A DNA stretch of 64,000 nt from Pararge aegeria (GCF_905163445.1 NC_053183.1:3844001-3908000); one strand, 5' to 3'; shown: positions 1 to 12,595, counted from the first letter of the stretch. Notes: generated from the letters alone by a model not told the origin. Program-made: numbers and translations.

Positions 1-245
1 GAGATTGCATAATAATGATTGCGAATGCGAATTATAAAATAAAAAAAACATCGATGAATACAAACAAAAAGGTATATAATAATAGTACTTGTGATACCGT
101 TGTTCTGTCTTACAAATTTTACTACAACAAAAGCCTTCCAAAACAATACAGCTATATTTCTTACGATATACAGACAGAATCTTCAGTCATTTAACAAATA
201 AATTAAAGTCTTTTCAAACGTCTAAAGCTTTCCCCACACTTAAAA
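1..245. other. A+T-rich DNA, nothing recognised
   Basis: No coding signal or repeat family recognised. Confidence 0.5.
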
Positions 246-560
246 CAAATTCGAAATTCAAATTCAAATTATTAATTATTATTCATGTAGGCCTATCAGA
301 GGCACTTATGAAGCGTTCATTACATATATTTTAACATAATTATTGTAAAGGGATGGTTATAACTTCGTTCGCCAACTTAAACCTAAAGTTACGAGGTTCC
401 AAACGCGCCCTGGTCTAAGAGCCCGCCACAAACATAGCCTGGTAAATTTTTTTTGTTATCACCATCTCACAGTAAATTAATATTAAGCTATGAAGTTAGA
501 GCAATTCACCAAAAGCTTTTTTACCGTTTAAGTAATTCTTAACATTATAATAGGAAAATA
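246..560 (-). mobile_element. LINE-A 3' end, truncated
   Basis: Shares TTCATGTAGGCCTAT, GGCACTTATGAAGCGTTCAT, CGAGG(G)TTCCAAACGCG and CCTGGTCTAAGA with the copies at 20631, 36174 and 49290, in the same order. Only the 3' non-coding region remains. Confidence 0.7.
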
Positions 561-1924
561 GCATCCTCGCGCGGGCAACCTTCACCGCCACCGAGTCTGT
601 GTGGAGAATGCTTTAAGCTTAGAAAGGCTTCTATGTGACGCGTAGCGTAACAAGCTGTGCAACGTAACGTGGAAATAGGAAAATGTAAAGGGAACCTAAA
701 TAGAGTACGTTGACCTTATCTCATTGTGTTTGAGCTAACTACCGCTAACGGCTTTGACTAAAGCATCTGTATTTACGTAAGTGTCACCTTACCTTACTAT
801 TAAATTGTCTATGGCAAGTTTATTGTTATGACTTTTTAACACTTTACAAGGATGGCGGAGATGTATAATTTTTTTATTCTCTGGGGTCTTTTTGAAGTAA
901 AACTTCTTTAGGCGTGACTAGGGAGTAATTGAGTTTTTTTTCTGACGGAAGTAACGCTTACGTCAGACGTCTGTGTAGGTTCCGCTTTTTAAAAATAATT
1001 ATTTGGATTGGTCGTAAGTACATGTCATTTACTCCACGCTTCTGGACCCTCAAACGCCAACTAGTGGCAAATATCAAAATCTATTAGGATTATTTATTTC
1101 CAATATTTTTAAACGGATCAATTGTGAAGAGCAAAGTGAATTTAACAGTTTTTTAAAAATATTTTAAATTGCTAAGTTTTTTGACAATCTCTAAATATAC
1201 TTGTTATATTGACATGTGCTGCTCCAATCTTCAATTTTCTACATCAAAAATATTCTATTCAACAAATGAAAATATTTATAAAATGTGAAACTGATGAAAT
1301 AGTTAATATTAAATGAAATGGCGGAGTCCCAGGAACATTTTTCTCTCTCAGTAATGAAAGTTTGACTTCAATCGCGCGTAAAGGTTACACGCACACCTTT
1401 TTTACACAAATTAAACCAAAAAAAAAAAAAAAACTGGGTACCCTCTCGTTTATAGCAACGTTCTTGTGCGGGAAAAATAATGTGTGCTGTGCGGGATAGA
1501 GTGATGTAGAATCGAGCGCAATCTGAGTTAGTTTGCGCTCTCTAGTCTCATGGGATGTAACAAGGGAATTCTAAACGCGCTTAACGTTTATCAAAGTACC
1601 TACATGTACCCAACATAAGCTATCTGCTTTGAATGTTTGCAGTGTCGCAGACGTCACTTAGCTACTGTGATAGATATCAACATTCAAAATATTCATTTTC
1701 ATTCAAAACTAACTTTTTTCCGCTTTCTTCATCCGCGTTTATTATGGTTTTTACACATCCCTATCCGTGCGGTGCGGTTGCCGGTTCCCGGTTTGTATTC
1801 CTGGGATAAAAAGTATCCTATGTTTAGCCTCCATCCTTTCAACTAACTCCATACAATATTATATTAATTAAAAATTTAAAAACCCTGTACTTTGAATTTA
1901 GTGTATATAATTCTAATAGTAAAG
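561..1924. other. no gene or repeat recognised
   Basis: A+T-rich with short A and T runs (an A tract near 1419). The 69-codon frame at 1637 has no ATG and no recognisable product. Confidence 0.5.
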
Positions 1925-2235
1925 GCATATAAGTATACTGAAGGAGTCGTACAAAAAAATAATTGCAATTTTTTAGTGAAGGCAATCATGGGTTAAAAAT
2001 TTGTCATAACATATATTATTCCACTAGTCAGCCCTTTTCATTTGATATCCATATTGTGGGAGTTGTTATAAAATATGAAATCCGCCATTTTGTGGCGGCG
2101 GCCATATTTCACCGATTTTCATCAAACATGGCTATGAACGCTTCCGAGTAATTAACCTTTCAAACAAAATCAAAATCGGTTTATCAGTTTGATTAATACG
2201 ATGCCACACACATACACAAACACGCCAAATATATA
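1925..2235 (+). mobile_element. retroelement-like fragment
   Basis: Contains CAAAATCGGTTTATC and ACGATGCCACACACA..., the phrase that ends many lepidopteran non-LTR and related elements. The middle includes CCGCCATTTTGTGGCGGCGG, a short palindrome. Confidence 0.45.
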
Positions 2236-2762
2236 ACACCCTGTCGTTTTTGCATCGGTGCTACGATGTAGGGCTTGAATAAACTTTCGCATTTACAATG
2301 AGTAAGAATGATCTTACCTTTTTTTTAATTCTTTGCCAACCCTGACGTCTTTCTTGTGATTTACTGTGCGGCGGTGGCATACGTTCAAGAACAAATGAGT
2401 GGAACTACTGATAGTTTAAATATTTATATACGATGCCATTAAGCCTGGGTTGTCAGTAAGAATAGTCATCAAAATCTCATGAATACGTCGCATATAAATA
2501 TAATAAAAACTAATCTAAGTAATTGATGTATCCGGGCGAAAAAATCCCAGGACGTTCGATCATCGTCGACAATTTTATGCACTACACATCCTCTCTATTT
2601 GATATTAGAGCGGTTGTGATTTTTTATTAGCGTCTGAGCTAACGCCAAAGTTAGGTACCTACCTGTGAGACCCATATAAAAAGTATAATAATCTCGCAAA
2701 ATTTGATGTCCCACGATGAGTATCGGTTCATGTAATAAAAGTTAAGAGTTAACATATGAGTT
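2236..2762. other. no gene or repeat recognised
   Basis: A+T-rich; no coding signal. Confidence 0.5.
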
Positions 2763-2915
2763 GGGTTGAAACCGCCTTCCTTATTGGGAGGCCGGCTAGT
2801 ACCATCCCACCGACAAAGACTTAGGGATTTAGCGTTACGGTACGATGTCGCGTAGAAACCGATTAGGGGTATGTGTTTAATGAGACTGCAGTCAAGGCCT
2901 AACTAGTAGTGGAAT
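2763..2915 (+). mobile_element. SINE-C fragment
   Basis: Matches the SINE-C body in order: TTGGGAGGCCG, CCACCGACAAAGAC, CGGTACGATGTCGCGTAGAA, CCGATTAGGGGTATG and ACTGCAGTCAAGGC. The head is missing. Confidence 0.65.
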
Positions 2916-4603
2916 AAAAACATCGGTTTAAACACGTGTTTCTTTAACAACTATTAGAACTATGGTAGGATAGCGATTATGCCACGAAAAAATGTAAATA
3001 AACGTACCATAAAATATCACTTTATTAATTTACTTTATAAACTATGTCAATATGAACTTATCGATCAACCCGCCAAGGTTGGATCCAAACAATTTTATTG
3101 GTTCCCGCCATCATGCCTCTACCGGCATTAACAGATCGGAGAATGACATCAAAAAACAGACAAGTGGAAATTACAACGCTAGTTAAATTAAAATCCAACA
3201 CAACTAAGGCTACTACAATCTCAAAACGCAATAACGAAAAACGAACAAATAACCCGTGCCGCAATTGCTGAGTGTTTGTACAAACGTCACGGTATTAGGT
3301 GTTCAGTAAAATGAAATTTCGTGAGTGCATTGAACTAAAAACGTGGCTGATTACTTAATGCATAGCTAAAGTCGTGATCGTAACACCGGCTTTTTGCGTG
3401 GAAAAGCTTTTTGCCTATTTGGAGTCCGTAAAATACTAAAACATATTGACGTTTTTGCCTAGTTATTACCTACCGTAGCGACAGCGGCAACTCACTGAAT
3501 ACAAACAATGAGCCGTAGATCGTACAAGTCACAATGTACAGAACTAGTAGGTAGTTTTAGAAAGGCTGATTAAGTGAACGGTCAATAAAAATAGGTGTCC
3601 CTGTTCATTGATCCGTGTTTGTCTTTATTTTATCTAAAAAAAACATTCTAGTTGAGGCTTCCTATTCACTGCGTACCAACTTCTAACACCGGATCTTTTA
3701 TGTTACATTTATGCATATGCAAATCATAGAACCGTCTCACATTTACGACGTTTCCTGTAATCTATGATTTATTCCAGGGGTGCATAATATTTTTTTAAAG
3801 CTAGGAACGTAAACTTATCTTCTTTAGTTATTTTAGTTATTCTTCTTTAGATGTACTTAAGCGGCGGTAATCATTCGGCATCCAGTAATGTCGCTTTTTA
3901 ATAATAACAATAGAAAAAATTACACCATTTATTTGCAAAATAATTGCAAAGCTTTACTGGCAAACCCACTACTTCGAAAATAGTTAAATTAACTTATCTA
4001 TAGCTATCAAACCGGCTTTTAACGAAGAATTTTGGAAAGAAAACCAAATAATTTATTTGAATTTCACTAATAATCAACACTTCATAGACTTTTACTTTAT
4101 TTAGCTAGATTATTTGCGCTGGTTTATACAGGTACGGTTAATGTCAGAGTTAATTGCCCAGCATTATTTAATAGACCGATACGCTAATTTCACCATTGAT
4201 CAATGTTTCATCAACTGGGGGCTAGAATCCGCGACCGAAACATCTCTCTTGTAATACTCTGGCTGATATTAGCACTGGTTTACATAGCTAAGGATGATGT
4301 CAGATTCGCAATACCTAAGTCGACATCAATTGATTACCCAGCATTGTTAGCAGTCGGCCTAGATTCGACACGTTGACAACTGATTTATGCTTATACTCAG
4401 GTGTCAAAAGCCCGATACTATAGAAAAAAAACCCACCACATTCACGTATAAAAGATAATGCCGAGATTGTTGACACCTCGTTCATCTATCATCCGGTTAT
4501 ATAACTAGGTACGACAATGGTATTATTTTCGTCGCCAAACAACTGTAACGATGAATTACGTATTTGATAGTTACATAGCGCGGAGCCGTGTGGTGACGGC
4601 ATA
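2916..4603. other. no gene recognised
   Basis: A 10-bp inverted repeat (AAATCATAGA at 3721 and its complement near 3762) is the only structure noted. Confidence 0.5.
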
Positions 4604-4608
4604 TCAGA

Positions 4609-4814
4609 GTGCCGAGTGTGAGATTTGTTAGCTGCGTTAACTTATTCGAACGCGTGAAAGCTACTATTTGTATGGCACTGAAAGAGCGCCACCTAGTGAC
4701 AGTACGGTTGCCCGGTAATGTCACTAGAAGGCGCTTTTCGATACCATATAAATCGTAGTAAACTTTCACGTGATCGAGTAAGTTAACGTAGGTAGAAAAT
4801 CTCACACTTGGCAC
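4609..4814. mobile_element. foldback (MITE-like) element with 5-bp target duplication
   Basis: The left half (4609-4702) and right half (4717-4814) are inverted copies: GTGCCGAGTGTGAGATT, TTAACTTA.TCGA and GCGCC..CTAGTGACA recur in order on the opposite strand. Both ends are flanked directly by TCAGA (4604-4608 and 4815-4819). No protein is encoded; the 105-codon frame across it is an artefact. Confidence 0.82.
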
Positions 4815-4839
4815 TCAGAATACAGTTGGCACCATTACT

Positions 4840-4995
4840 TTTCTTCCCGCAGGTGTCGTATAAGGCGACAAGAGGAATAGTAGAACGCGTCCTCTATGCT
4901 TCTACCATCTACTGCGCTCACCAACCCGTCTACAAAGCGTGGTGATTATAGACAAGGCCTTTAGACCAGCAGTGGACTGTTATAGGCTATTGTTT
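4840..4995 (+). mobile_element. retroposon 3' fragment (family F)
   Basis: Contains CGTGGTGATTATAGACAAGG and GCAGTGGACTGTTATAGGCT, a widespread lepidopteran 3' end. A diverged opposite-strand copy lies at 27097-27310. Confidence 0.6.
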
Positions 4996-5819
4996 TTCAT
5001 TTTATTTTTTAATTTATAATATTGTTTGTATTAAAATTTGTTGGTTCGGGAGACGAATTGTGATGCTGGAATGACACTGTAGCGTCCAGTGGGAAATGAA
5101 TAAATCAATAACTAAAGGCTTTGTTGAATGATAGACAACCTACAATCCAAACAGCTGAAAAATTTTAAGGTTATAGAGAATATTCTCTGAGAAGCTTGTA
5201 TATCCATGAAACTTGGTATCTGGGCTTTTGGTTCAAACATATATGAAAACACATTTTTTTGAAAATACTAATGGTATGTTGTCTCAAAGTCGTTAATGTT
5301 AAAAGATATTTTTCAAATTATATATACGACGATTTGAAGATTTTATTTCATTTGTTTATAGCTTTGCCCTGTAGATTAATTCCCGGATACGCATCGCGGC
5401 AAAATTCCTTTATATCACAGGATCTCATTCTCATCTCAATTCTATGCAGACGATGTTAGAGGGCGACGCTAGTAAATAAGCAAATAAATTATATTTAGCT
5501 AAGATCTCGTTTGTAGTAACACAGGTAGCTGCGGGTAATTCGGATAATTATCTATCATTACGGCATAATCACAAAGCCTGTTTCTAAGACCTTGGGGCAC
5601 GTTAGATGTATTCAGTAGTGATGCCACTGCCAGCCGACTCCGCAACACATTGACTCAGCAAACACGGTTACATGGTTTTATTGTGTGCTTTTGTAACCGC
5701 TTACACTCAGGTGCTAAGTCTACGGTAATTAATTCTGTCACTAAGAACATTGCGAACGTAATAAAAGTACTGCTTATTTTTTCTTAATCGTTATTAACAC
5801 TCGTCTCGGAATGAGAAGG
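4996..5819. other. no gene or repeat recognised
   Basis: A+T-rich; the 66-codon frame at 5259 has no recognisable product. Confidence 0.5.
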
Positions 5820-5842
5820 GTTTCTGCCGTTAACCACCACAA

Positions 5843-5975
5843 AGTCAAAGTCAAAGTCAAAAATATCTTTATTCATGGGCCACTTTACATGAGAATCACA
5901 CGGTAGTGAGATAATGGCCAAGTGCAGATTGGTGGACTTCTGACGATTCTCAGACCGATGTTTTCTTTACCGTAA
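5843..5975 (-). mobile_element. LINE-A tail joined to a SINE-B fragment
   Basis: Begins AAGTCAAAGTCAAAAATATC (LINE-A 3' terminus on the minus strand); from about 5918 AAGTGCAGATTGGTGGACTT belongs to SINE-B. Confidence 0.65.
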
Positions 5976-6079
5976 AATCAATCTTTCATATATTTTACCC
6001 GAAAGTAAAGCCGACGAATTCCTAGCTATAGATTTTATACCATCATTATCTTATAGCAAATTAATAACAAAAGCCCGAA

Positions 6080-6080
<1 letters not shown>

Positions 6081-6124
<44 letters not shown>

Positions 6125-6562
6125 GCAAAGGTGACGACTGACTGATCTATCAACGCACCACTTGACGGATCGTGCTGAAACTTTGCACAACAGTTATTAC
6201 AACGTACTAAGTAGGCATCCACTAAGAAAGGCTTTTTTCCAACCGTAACAGGGTTAAATGGGTGATGAAAGTTTGTATAAAACTCATCATTCATCAATTT
6301 ACTTTTCAAGTTACACCGATGAAACTTTGATTTCAGGTTTTCGATTAAAAATAAAGAATAACCTGTTACTCAAATTTCAAAAATTCCAACTCCATTGGCA
6401 TCAAATAGGGGATGAAAATTTATATGAACGTCTCTGATTTTTTAAGTAATTTACGTTCAAATTTTTCTATTAATAGCAAGACATTTTTTTAAACCTTTGT
6501 CGTTAAAATTAACCAAATCAAAAATTTAACTTAACGTGAGCGAAGCCGCAGATAAAAGCTAG
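6081..6562 (+). mobile_element. non-autonomous Helitron, about 480 bp
   Basis: Starts TCTATATATA and ends GCGAAGCCGCAGATAAAAGCTAG followed by T; Helitrons begin TC, end CTRR and insert between A and T. GTGACGACTGACTGATCTAT and TAGGCATCCACTAAGAAAGG are typical of the abundant lepidopteran family. No Rep/helicase is encoded. Confidence 0.8.
6083..6120. repeat. (TA)n microsatellite
   Basis: About 19 TA units forming the 5' end of the Helitron; expanded relative to the usual short TA run. Confidence 0.95.
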
Positions 6563-8922
6563 TAGTTCATAAGTATTCTAAGGGATGGCCCTGATTTAAT
6601 TTGTCTAGTCGACTTATATCGCAGGACCATATCTATAAGTTTATATAGATGAAGCTCACCACTATACCAACGAGGCAGTTCATCGTAGTTGAGTTATAAA
6701 ATTATATTTCATCGCCAACCATAGTGTGAATGTGTTATATACGCTTCAGTGAACGTAAGCCGGTCCCTTTCTCTTAATTATTTATATATTCCTCTAAATA
6801 TCCTTAATTGTGTTAGAAAAGTTTACTTAGTTATTCTTATTTACATCATTAGTATGCTCATGAGCTTACGATGCGAAGCAATCCGGTATTAATATTTAAA
6901 TGTACATATACAGTAACGTCTCGTAATTAAAATAAAACCAATTCTTTATCTGGATCTGCGAGTTCTCAAAAACTATTACACGCTATTAAAAACTGGAGAT
7001 CAAAAAAACTTGCATCGCATTCCGAACTAGGCACAGATGATCGAAAAAAAGAGCTAGAGCGAAGCTAAAAAAAAAATCAAACTAGAATAAATTCTAATAC
7101 AATACAACGATGACTTGATAAGATAAATGAATCATATATGCATACTCGTTTTGCTGCAAATCAAACAGCTGATCTCTACGCGAGTCAAGGTGAAGGCTGG
7201 TCAACCAGTAAGGCAAGTCGCAACATGTAAGCTCCGATACGAAGAAAAAAAGCCTTAAAATAAAAACCCAAAATGGCACGTAATGCTAAACGAATGACAT
7301 CACGAACCAGCTGATTGATACAGGCATGTTACCGAATTATCTCCTCTCAAAGAAGTGATTACATAAGGGTAAAACGAAGAGTTTGGTTATAAACCGGATC
7401 CAGATTAAATTCAGGCTTTCATACGTATCCCGAAGCTTCTCGTTAAGAGGTACTAAAATTGTGTTATTTTAGCGGATTCTGACACCTTTTCGACATTCTT
7501 GTTGAAAAATTTGATCTAAAAAGGCCCCTCAATGTGGAAATTTTTGTCAAATAGAAACCCCTTTAATACTTTCGCTTGAGCATACGACGTCGTTTTGATT
7601 TAATTGTGAGACGCAACCACACCAGACTTCCTTTAAACATACCTTCCTATTGCGATGGAACTTAGAACTAAGCTAAGGTCAATTTGAACTTTGATCGTCT
7701 GTTATAAGAATAAATTCCTGTGACACGTCTTTTTTCGCCGCAATAGAGAATATTCTTATAGTTTACACCGCCGCTATATAATTCTTTCATGCATATTTCG
7801 GCGCGATGTCTTAAGACTTAAAGTTTGTATGGGATAATGGTGAGCCACAGCAATACGAATCCGCTTCGAAGTTGCTCACACGAACGTATTAAGTAAGAAT
7901 AAATAAAAAAACTTGATATAAAAAGAATCTAGTATAAATCACCTCTTCTACAGAATGAATTTTACTTATGTGAAAATTGGAAAGGACGTATGGGTCTTAG
8001 ATAAGTGACTAAGATCTGTTTTGGATTCATGAAGATCACCAGGGCCCACGTGGTAACCGTTCGTGCATTGAACTTAATCCATTTTTAAGTGACTGACCAC
8101 AAAATTAGGGTACTGTTTGCCCAGTCAGTACAGGTTAAGGGAGAGAAACTACTTTCTAAGTACCTATAAATTCAGAACCTAAAAACCAGAATAAGAATTC
8201 CAAACACATCTTTTGCGGAATACATATAAACGCTTTAGGCATTTACTGGAGATTTTCCTTTAGGCACGCGTTAACCAGTCTAAGCACATAAACTAATGTT
8301 CATTTGTTGCGCAACATTGTTGGAAAATTATATTGTACCTAATAACCACGTGGCGTGTAAAATAATAGCGTGTTGACTCAGCTGATCGGTGCATTGAACC
8401 TTTGCGAACAGGTAAAGCATTTAGGTAGGTTTTATATACTGAAAATTCCACCACAAGTATTTAAAATGCAGGAGCCCGAATCACTGAATCACACGGTCAG
8501 CTGATTGCTCTTGATACGTCTGCTCGACATAAATTAAGGAGTTTTTTTTTTAGTTTTAATGTGTTTTAAACAAATTAATTACGCTTACGTTTAGAACCTG
8601 TTCACTTCAGAGGCCTTTTGATTGTTGTCTATTAATTAAAATAAATTAAGCGTTCGGCCAACGTAGAGAACTTTTTGTCGAGACACTATCGTAGGAAACC
8701 GTGGTTGCAATATCCGGTTACAAAACTGAAAACCAAACTTCTTGGTAGGTACTAGGACATCATAGGAAATCGTGGTTAGAATTTCCGATAGCGACCACTG
8801 GATTGATATGAATGGGTACCTCAGCACAAGCGCTTAAACAGACGCAAATGTAAACTAAAGTTTTTACTTATACGATTGGGCATGCACCACTAACTTTTTT
8901 GAGTTATGTGCGTTTTTAATTT
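6563..8922. other. no gene recognised
   Basis: 2.4 kb of A+T-rich DNA. A degenerate tandem duplication lies at about 8686-8790 (TAGGAAACCGTGGTTGCAAT and TAGGAAATCGTGGTTAGAAT, about 68 bp apart). No coding signal. Confidence 0.5.
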
Positions 8923-9249
8923 ATGTCAAAGTCAAAGTCAAAAATATCTTTATTCAAGTAGGCCCATAGGTGGCACTTTTGATGCGTACATAAGAATTAC
9001 ACGGTTGTGAGATGATGGCGATAACCGCATTCGTAAACTTAAAACTAAAGCCACGCAAGCTAAGCAATTTAAATATCACTCGCTCTAAACGGTGAAGGAC
9101 ACCATCGTGAGGAAACCTGCATGCCTTAGAGTTCTCCGCAACGTCTTCAAGGACGTGTGAAGTTTACCAATCCGCTCATGGCCAGCGTGGACTAAGGCCT
9201 TAAAGTGAGCCGGTAACGGGTTGATGATAGAATGATAATGATAATGATA

Positions 9250-9296
<47 letters not shown>

Positions 9297-9297
9297 T
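8923..9297. mobile_element. LINE-A tail / SINE-B tail composite ending in (GAT)n
   Basis: 8923-9058 is the LINE-A 3' end on the minus strand. At about 9059 it passes directly into the 3' two-thirds of a plus-strand SINE-B (CATCGTGAGGAAACCTGCAT), which ends in a (GAT)n/(AATGAT)n tract at 9229-9296. Confidence 0.7.
9229..9296. repeat. (GAT)n microsatellite
   Basis: AATGAT units grading into at least 15 GAT units; SINE-B copies in this window end in the same short GAT run. Confidence 0.95.
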
Positions 9298-9675
9298 TGA
9301 ATGAATATGGTATTTAAATAATTTTACTTGATTGCGGTTTCCACTGCACTTTTAAATTCAACATCACACACTGAACACTGTTATTCTACGATCGGTATCT
9401 ATAGTAAATGTATGGAGTAAAATGACAACCGTAGGGTCTGCGGATGTGATGGTAGAATAATATTGAGGAGCTCCAATAATGCAGTCAGAAGATGAGCATG
9501 GGAACTCTTTTAAACTTAACGATGTTTTAAAAAGCACCACGAGCTTCTCGACCACGTTGTTTCTGATACAAACCGCTGAGTTGTGGAACGCTGCTTCCTG
9601 CCACGTAAAACTGGAGTAGGTACTTCAAGGTGAATAGACTTTTCTAGGCAAGTGAGCCTTAATTTTTTACGACTT
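9298..9675. other. no gene or repeat recognised
   Basis: No coding signal; a 63-codon minus-strand frame is unsupported. Confidence 0.5.
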
Positions 9676-9890
9676 CCTTGGTTGAGTGGTGAGCGCTGAT
9701 GGTCTTATAAGTGGGAAATCCCGGGTTCGATACCCGGCAAGGGCAATTTGGAATTTAAATTTTCTGGACTGAGACTAAATACCACCGGCAAAGACGTGCC
9801 CGCCAAGCGAGAACTAGCACTGATGAGTCATTGATTTAAGTCGTCGAGTACAAGACACAAGCCCATCTCGTATAAAAAAAAACCTACTCA
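9676..9890 (+). mobile_element. SINE-C, tRNA-like head and part of body
   Basis: CCTTGGTTGAGTGGTGAGCG is an A-box-like start and CCCGGGTTCGATACCCGGC a B box, as in a tRNA-derived SINE; the body follows (ACCACCGGCAAAGACGTGCC). Confidence 0.75.
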
Positions 9891-10169
9891 GTGGATCAAA
9901 GAATTCGACAAAAATAGCACCCGAAATGAAGCGATTTAAATATATATTTTCGATAAAATTTAGAACATTAATCTTGTGCACTTAATTATATTATGTAAGC
10001 TTCGATTTTAATACGAATTTATTTGTAACGATTTGTCTAGTTTTGCTATCAAAAACACGAACACCTTATAAGGTAATAATTTATAAATTACAACGTGATT
10101 ACAACTCGTCTTTCAAACAAATAAAGTAAGCGTACACGATCGACTATATTAAGTTATGTTTAACGAAGG

Positions 10170-10337
10170 TATCTTAACATATATCCTTCTTCTGTACGTG
10201 TGTTTGTCGCGTAACTCGTCCTAAGCGGTTGGACCGATTTGGATTAAAGTTTGTGATTAAATTCCACCATATTTGATAAGAATATCATATTGAATGCTAC
10301 TTTTTCGTTGCAGAACGTCGTCTGCCGGATCCGCTAG
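10170..10337 (+). mobile_element. Helitron-like 3' fragment
   Basis: GGTTGGACCGATTTGGAT and a terminal CTGCCGGATCCGCTAG followed by T resemble the 3' end of lepidopteran Helitrons. The 5' end was not identified. Confidence 0.5.
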
Positions 10338-10849
10338 TGTTCTATAAGTTTATAAACTTTTTAGTAGCACTAAGCTGTGCTCCGTGACCAAGCACCTCGT
10401 TCTAAATGTAACCATAGCTCTCTAACATACTGGAACCCTAAGAGATTATAAAGTCGAAAATATAAACATTCCTTCCTAAATTAACACTATATCTAACTAA
10501 CGCGAAAAAAAAACAAATCGTACTACTCGTTACCACGACAAGAGCGTTTAAACATACAAACATCATCAGCTAAATATTATTTGTATCAACAAGCCCAGGT
10601 TTTTTTTGGAACATGGCGTACATGCGTCTTTGTCGAACGAATTCGGATACCTGATTCTCGTACACAAGAATTGATTTTAAAAAAAGGTCTAAATATAGAT
10701 AGTCATTACTGAAGATTTGAATATTTCTAACTACAAAAACGTAAGTATTTTATACCTTTATTAATAGCCTCCTTACACCCTTCTAGGAGAAGAAATAATA
10801 AAAACTCTTCTTATCAAAGAGCCTAACTATATTGATATTTGATACACTC
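10338..10849. other. no gene or repeat recognised
   Basis: No coding signal. Confidence 0.5.
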
Positions 10850-10985
10850 TTGGCACTATCCCGTTCTCTTGCTGTAAGTCCTATCTAAAAAGGTTGCCTG
10901 TAAGAGATTGTGTACTGTATACTCCTTACTGTTTCTTTTCCTGTATGTTATTCGTGCAATAAAGTGTTTCTTCTTCTTCTTCTAA
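10850..10985 (+). mobile_element. LINE 3' tail ending in (TTC)n
   Basis: GGTTGCCTGTAAGAGATTGT, then a pyrimidine-rich stretch and GCAATAAAGTGTTTC ending in TTC units; same layout as 55085-55272. Confidence 0.6.
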
Positions 10986-10989
10986 AAAT

Positions 10990-11612
10990 TATCTAACTAC
11001 CTTTAAAATGGTATTGGTCCCATGAATTTTTAAGCTTCTGTTTAGGTTATGTTTTTGTTAAAATGGGCATGCAAACACGTCCTTCTAAGTACCGCTCTGT
11101 GTCCATAAACCTGAGACGTAGGTTTGAGACTCATGTGGTTGTAATAATACCGGCTATCACGCCCGACACAGCAATACAAGTAAGCATGGCGGTAGTGCGT
11201 GCTAAGAGCACGTCATAAAAAGCTCTACTCCTACTGATAACCACGGACAGACACTACATTAATATTTATTTGTATGGAGTAAATATAGATTTCCGTAGTT
11301 TTCGTAGCAGACCCCATAGGCCTCATGGCCTCATCGACAATCGAAAGCCTAAGTGTTAAGTAAACACTTGATATCATTCATGACATCAGCCTGTCAGCTG
11401 ATCCTACTCGCGAGTTGAAGGCTGGTCATGATATGTATGTAGGTGCGGTGGCCAAGTTATGGTCGCCCTACAGTGGCCCCAATGTACCAACGTTAAAACT
11501 TACAGGTGTTATGTCTACGCGTAGTTTACGTAACAAATATTAGCTTTTGTTCTTTTTTACCCACGTTTGATTGGAGGCGGCGAATGAATGTTTTCTGTTT
11601 TTTTTTGTATTT
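10990..11612. other. no gene recognised
   Basis: May include diverged transposon sequence near 11140-11230; no coding signal. Confidence 0.4.
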
Positions 11613-11870
11613 CACTACTAGTTAACCCTTGACTGCAATAACACCTGGTGCCTTGTGACGATGCAGTCGAAGATAGTAGCGGGCTAACCTGTTTAGGGGT
11701 ATGCCTAACCGGGATCTAAACTTAACGGAACGCTAAATCACTTATTTCGGTGTTAACTAACCCCGGAATCCTTCTATCAGACCAGACCAGAAAAAATACA
11801 CCAAAGATCGAAACCGGGACCTCGTACTTACAGCGTTCATCACTACGGCAGGAACGTCAACCATATTTAT
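11613..11870 (-). mobile_element. SINE-C, minus strand
   Basis: Reverse copy of the SINE-C body (GTAGCGGGCTAACCTGTTTA, CGGAACGCTAAATC, CAGACCAGACCAG) and a degraded tRNA-like head. Confidence 0.7.
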
Positions 11871-11954
11871 AACAGATTGCATGATTTTTTTTACTTATTA
11901 AGAAAGTAGTCGAAAGCAGTTTTCGGCTACTTTTGCGCCATTTTCGTTTTAACT

Positions 11955-12050
11955 GCTAGTCAAGAAACTCCTGTATCACTGGAGAGAGATTTACTGGAGA
12001 GAGATTTACTTCGACCGACGGGTCTAAGCTCTAAATCTCTCTCTCTAATT
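11955..12050. repeat. GAGA-rich direct and inverted repeats
   Basis: CTGGAGAGAGATTTA occurs twice in tandem and a complementary TAAATCTCTCTCTCTAA follows, so the region can fold back on itself. Confidence 0.8.
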
Positions 12051-12059
12051 ATCAACCCA

Positions 12060-12350
12060 TTGCGGGCCAACTACACGGCACCAGTCTCCTTCCACAATGA
12101 GGAGGGGTTAAGGCCGTAGTCCACCACGCTTGCCTAGTGCAGATTGGTGGACTCCACACACCTTTAAAAACATTATGTGAAACTCTCAGGCATGCAGGTT
12201 TCCTCACGAGGTTTTCCTTCACCGTCGAAGCAAGTGATATCTTAATTGCTTAAAACGCACATAACTTAGAAAAGTTAGAGGTGCGTGCTGGGATTCGAAC
12301 TCGGCCCCGCCGAAAGTGCAGCCGACCTTACCGCTAGGCTTCAACGCTTC
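12060..12350 (-). mobile_element. SINE-B, near full length
   Basis: Reverse copy: TGCAGATTGGTGGACTCC, GCATGCAGGTTTCCTCACGA, AAAACGCACATAACTTAGAA, and a tRNA-like head with B-box TGGGATTCGAACTCGG. Confidence 0.8.
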
Positions 12351-12595
12351 GTATATTATTACTCGAATCGCTGCTTGTTCAATATCATTAGGAACGCGTA
12401 TTTTGTTAACTGCGTCTCAATTTCGAATTCGGGATGATTTTTAATGAGCTACTTGTATAATGCATATTATATAGATAAGAGGCATTTACATTACTTGAAG
12501 GAGATTTAAGTAATTTAGATATTAAAGTTCATAACAGGGTCACGCCCAATAAATAGCATGTTATATTTTTTTTTTGTAGACCAGGAGCAAATGAC

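Noticed and set aside
4497..4814. 105-codon minus-strand frame
   Set aside because: Lies over the palindromic foldback element.
6082..6309. 75-codon frame ending in a Tyr-Ile repeat
   Set aside because: Tyr-Ile repeat is translation of the TA microsatellite in a Helitron.
9229..9296. Regular short repeats as a CRISPR-like array
   Set aside because: Plain GAT microsatellite without spacers, in a eukaryotic SINE tail. No CRISPR array exists anywhere in the window.
9700..9745. tRNA-like B box GGGTTCGATACCCGG as a tRNA gene
   Set aside because: No acceptor or anticodon stem can be folded and a SINE-C body follows; the same applies to the B boxes at 22990, 36000, 53310, 55595 and 59090.
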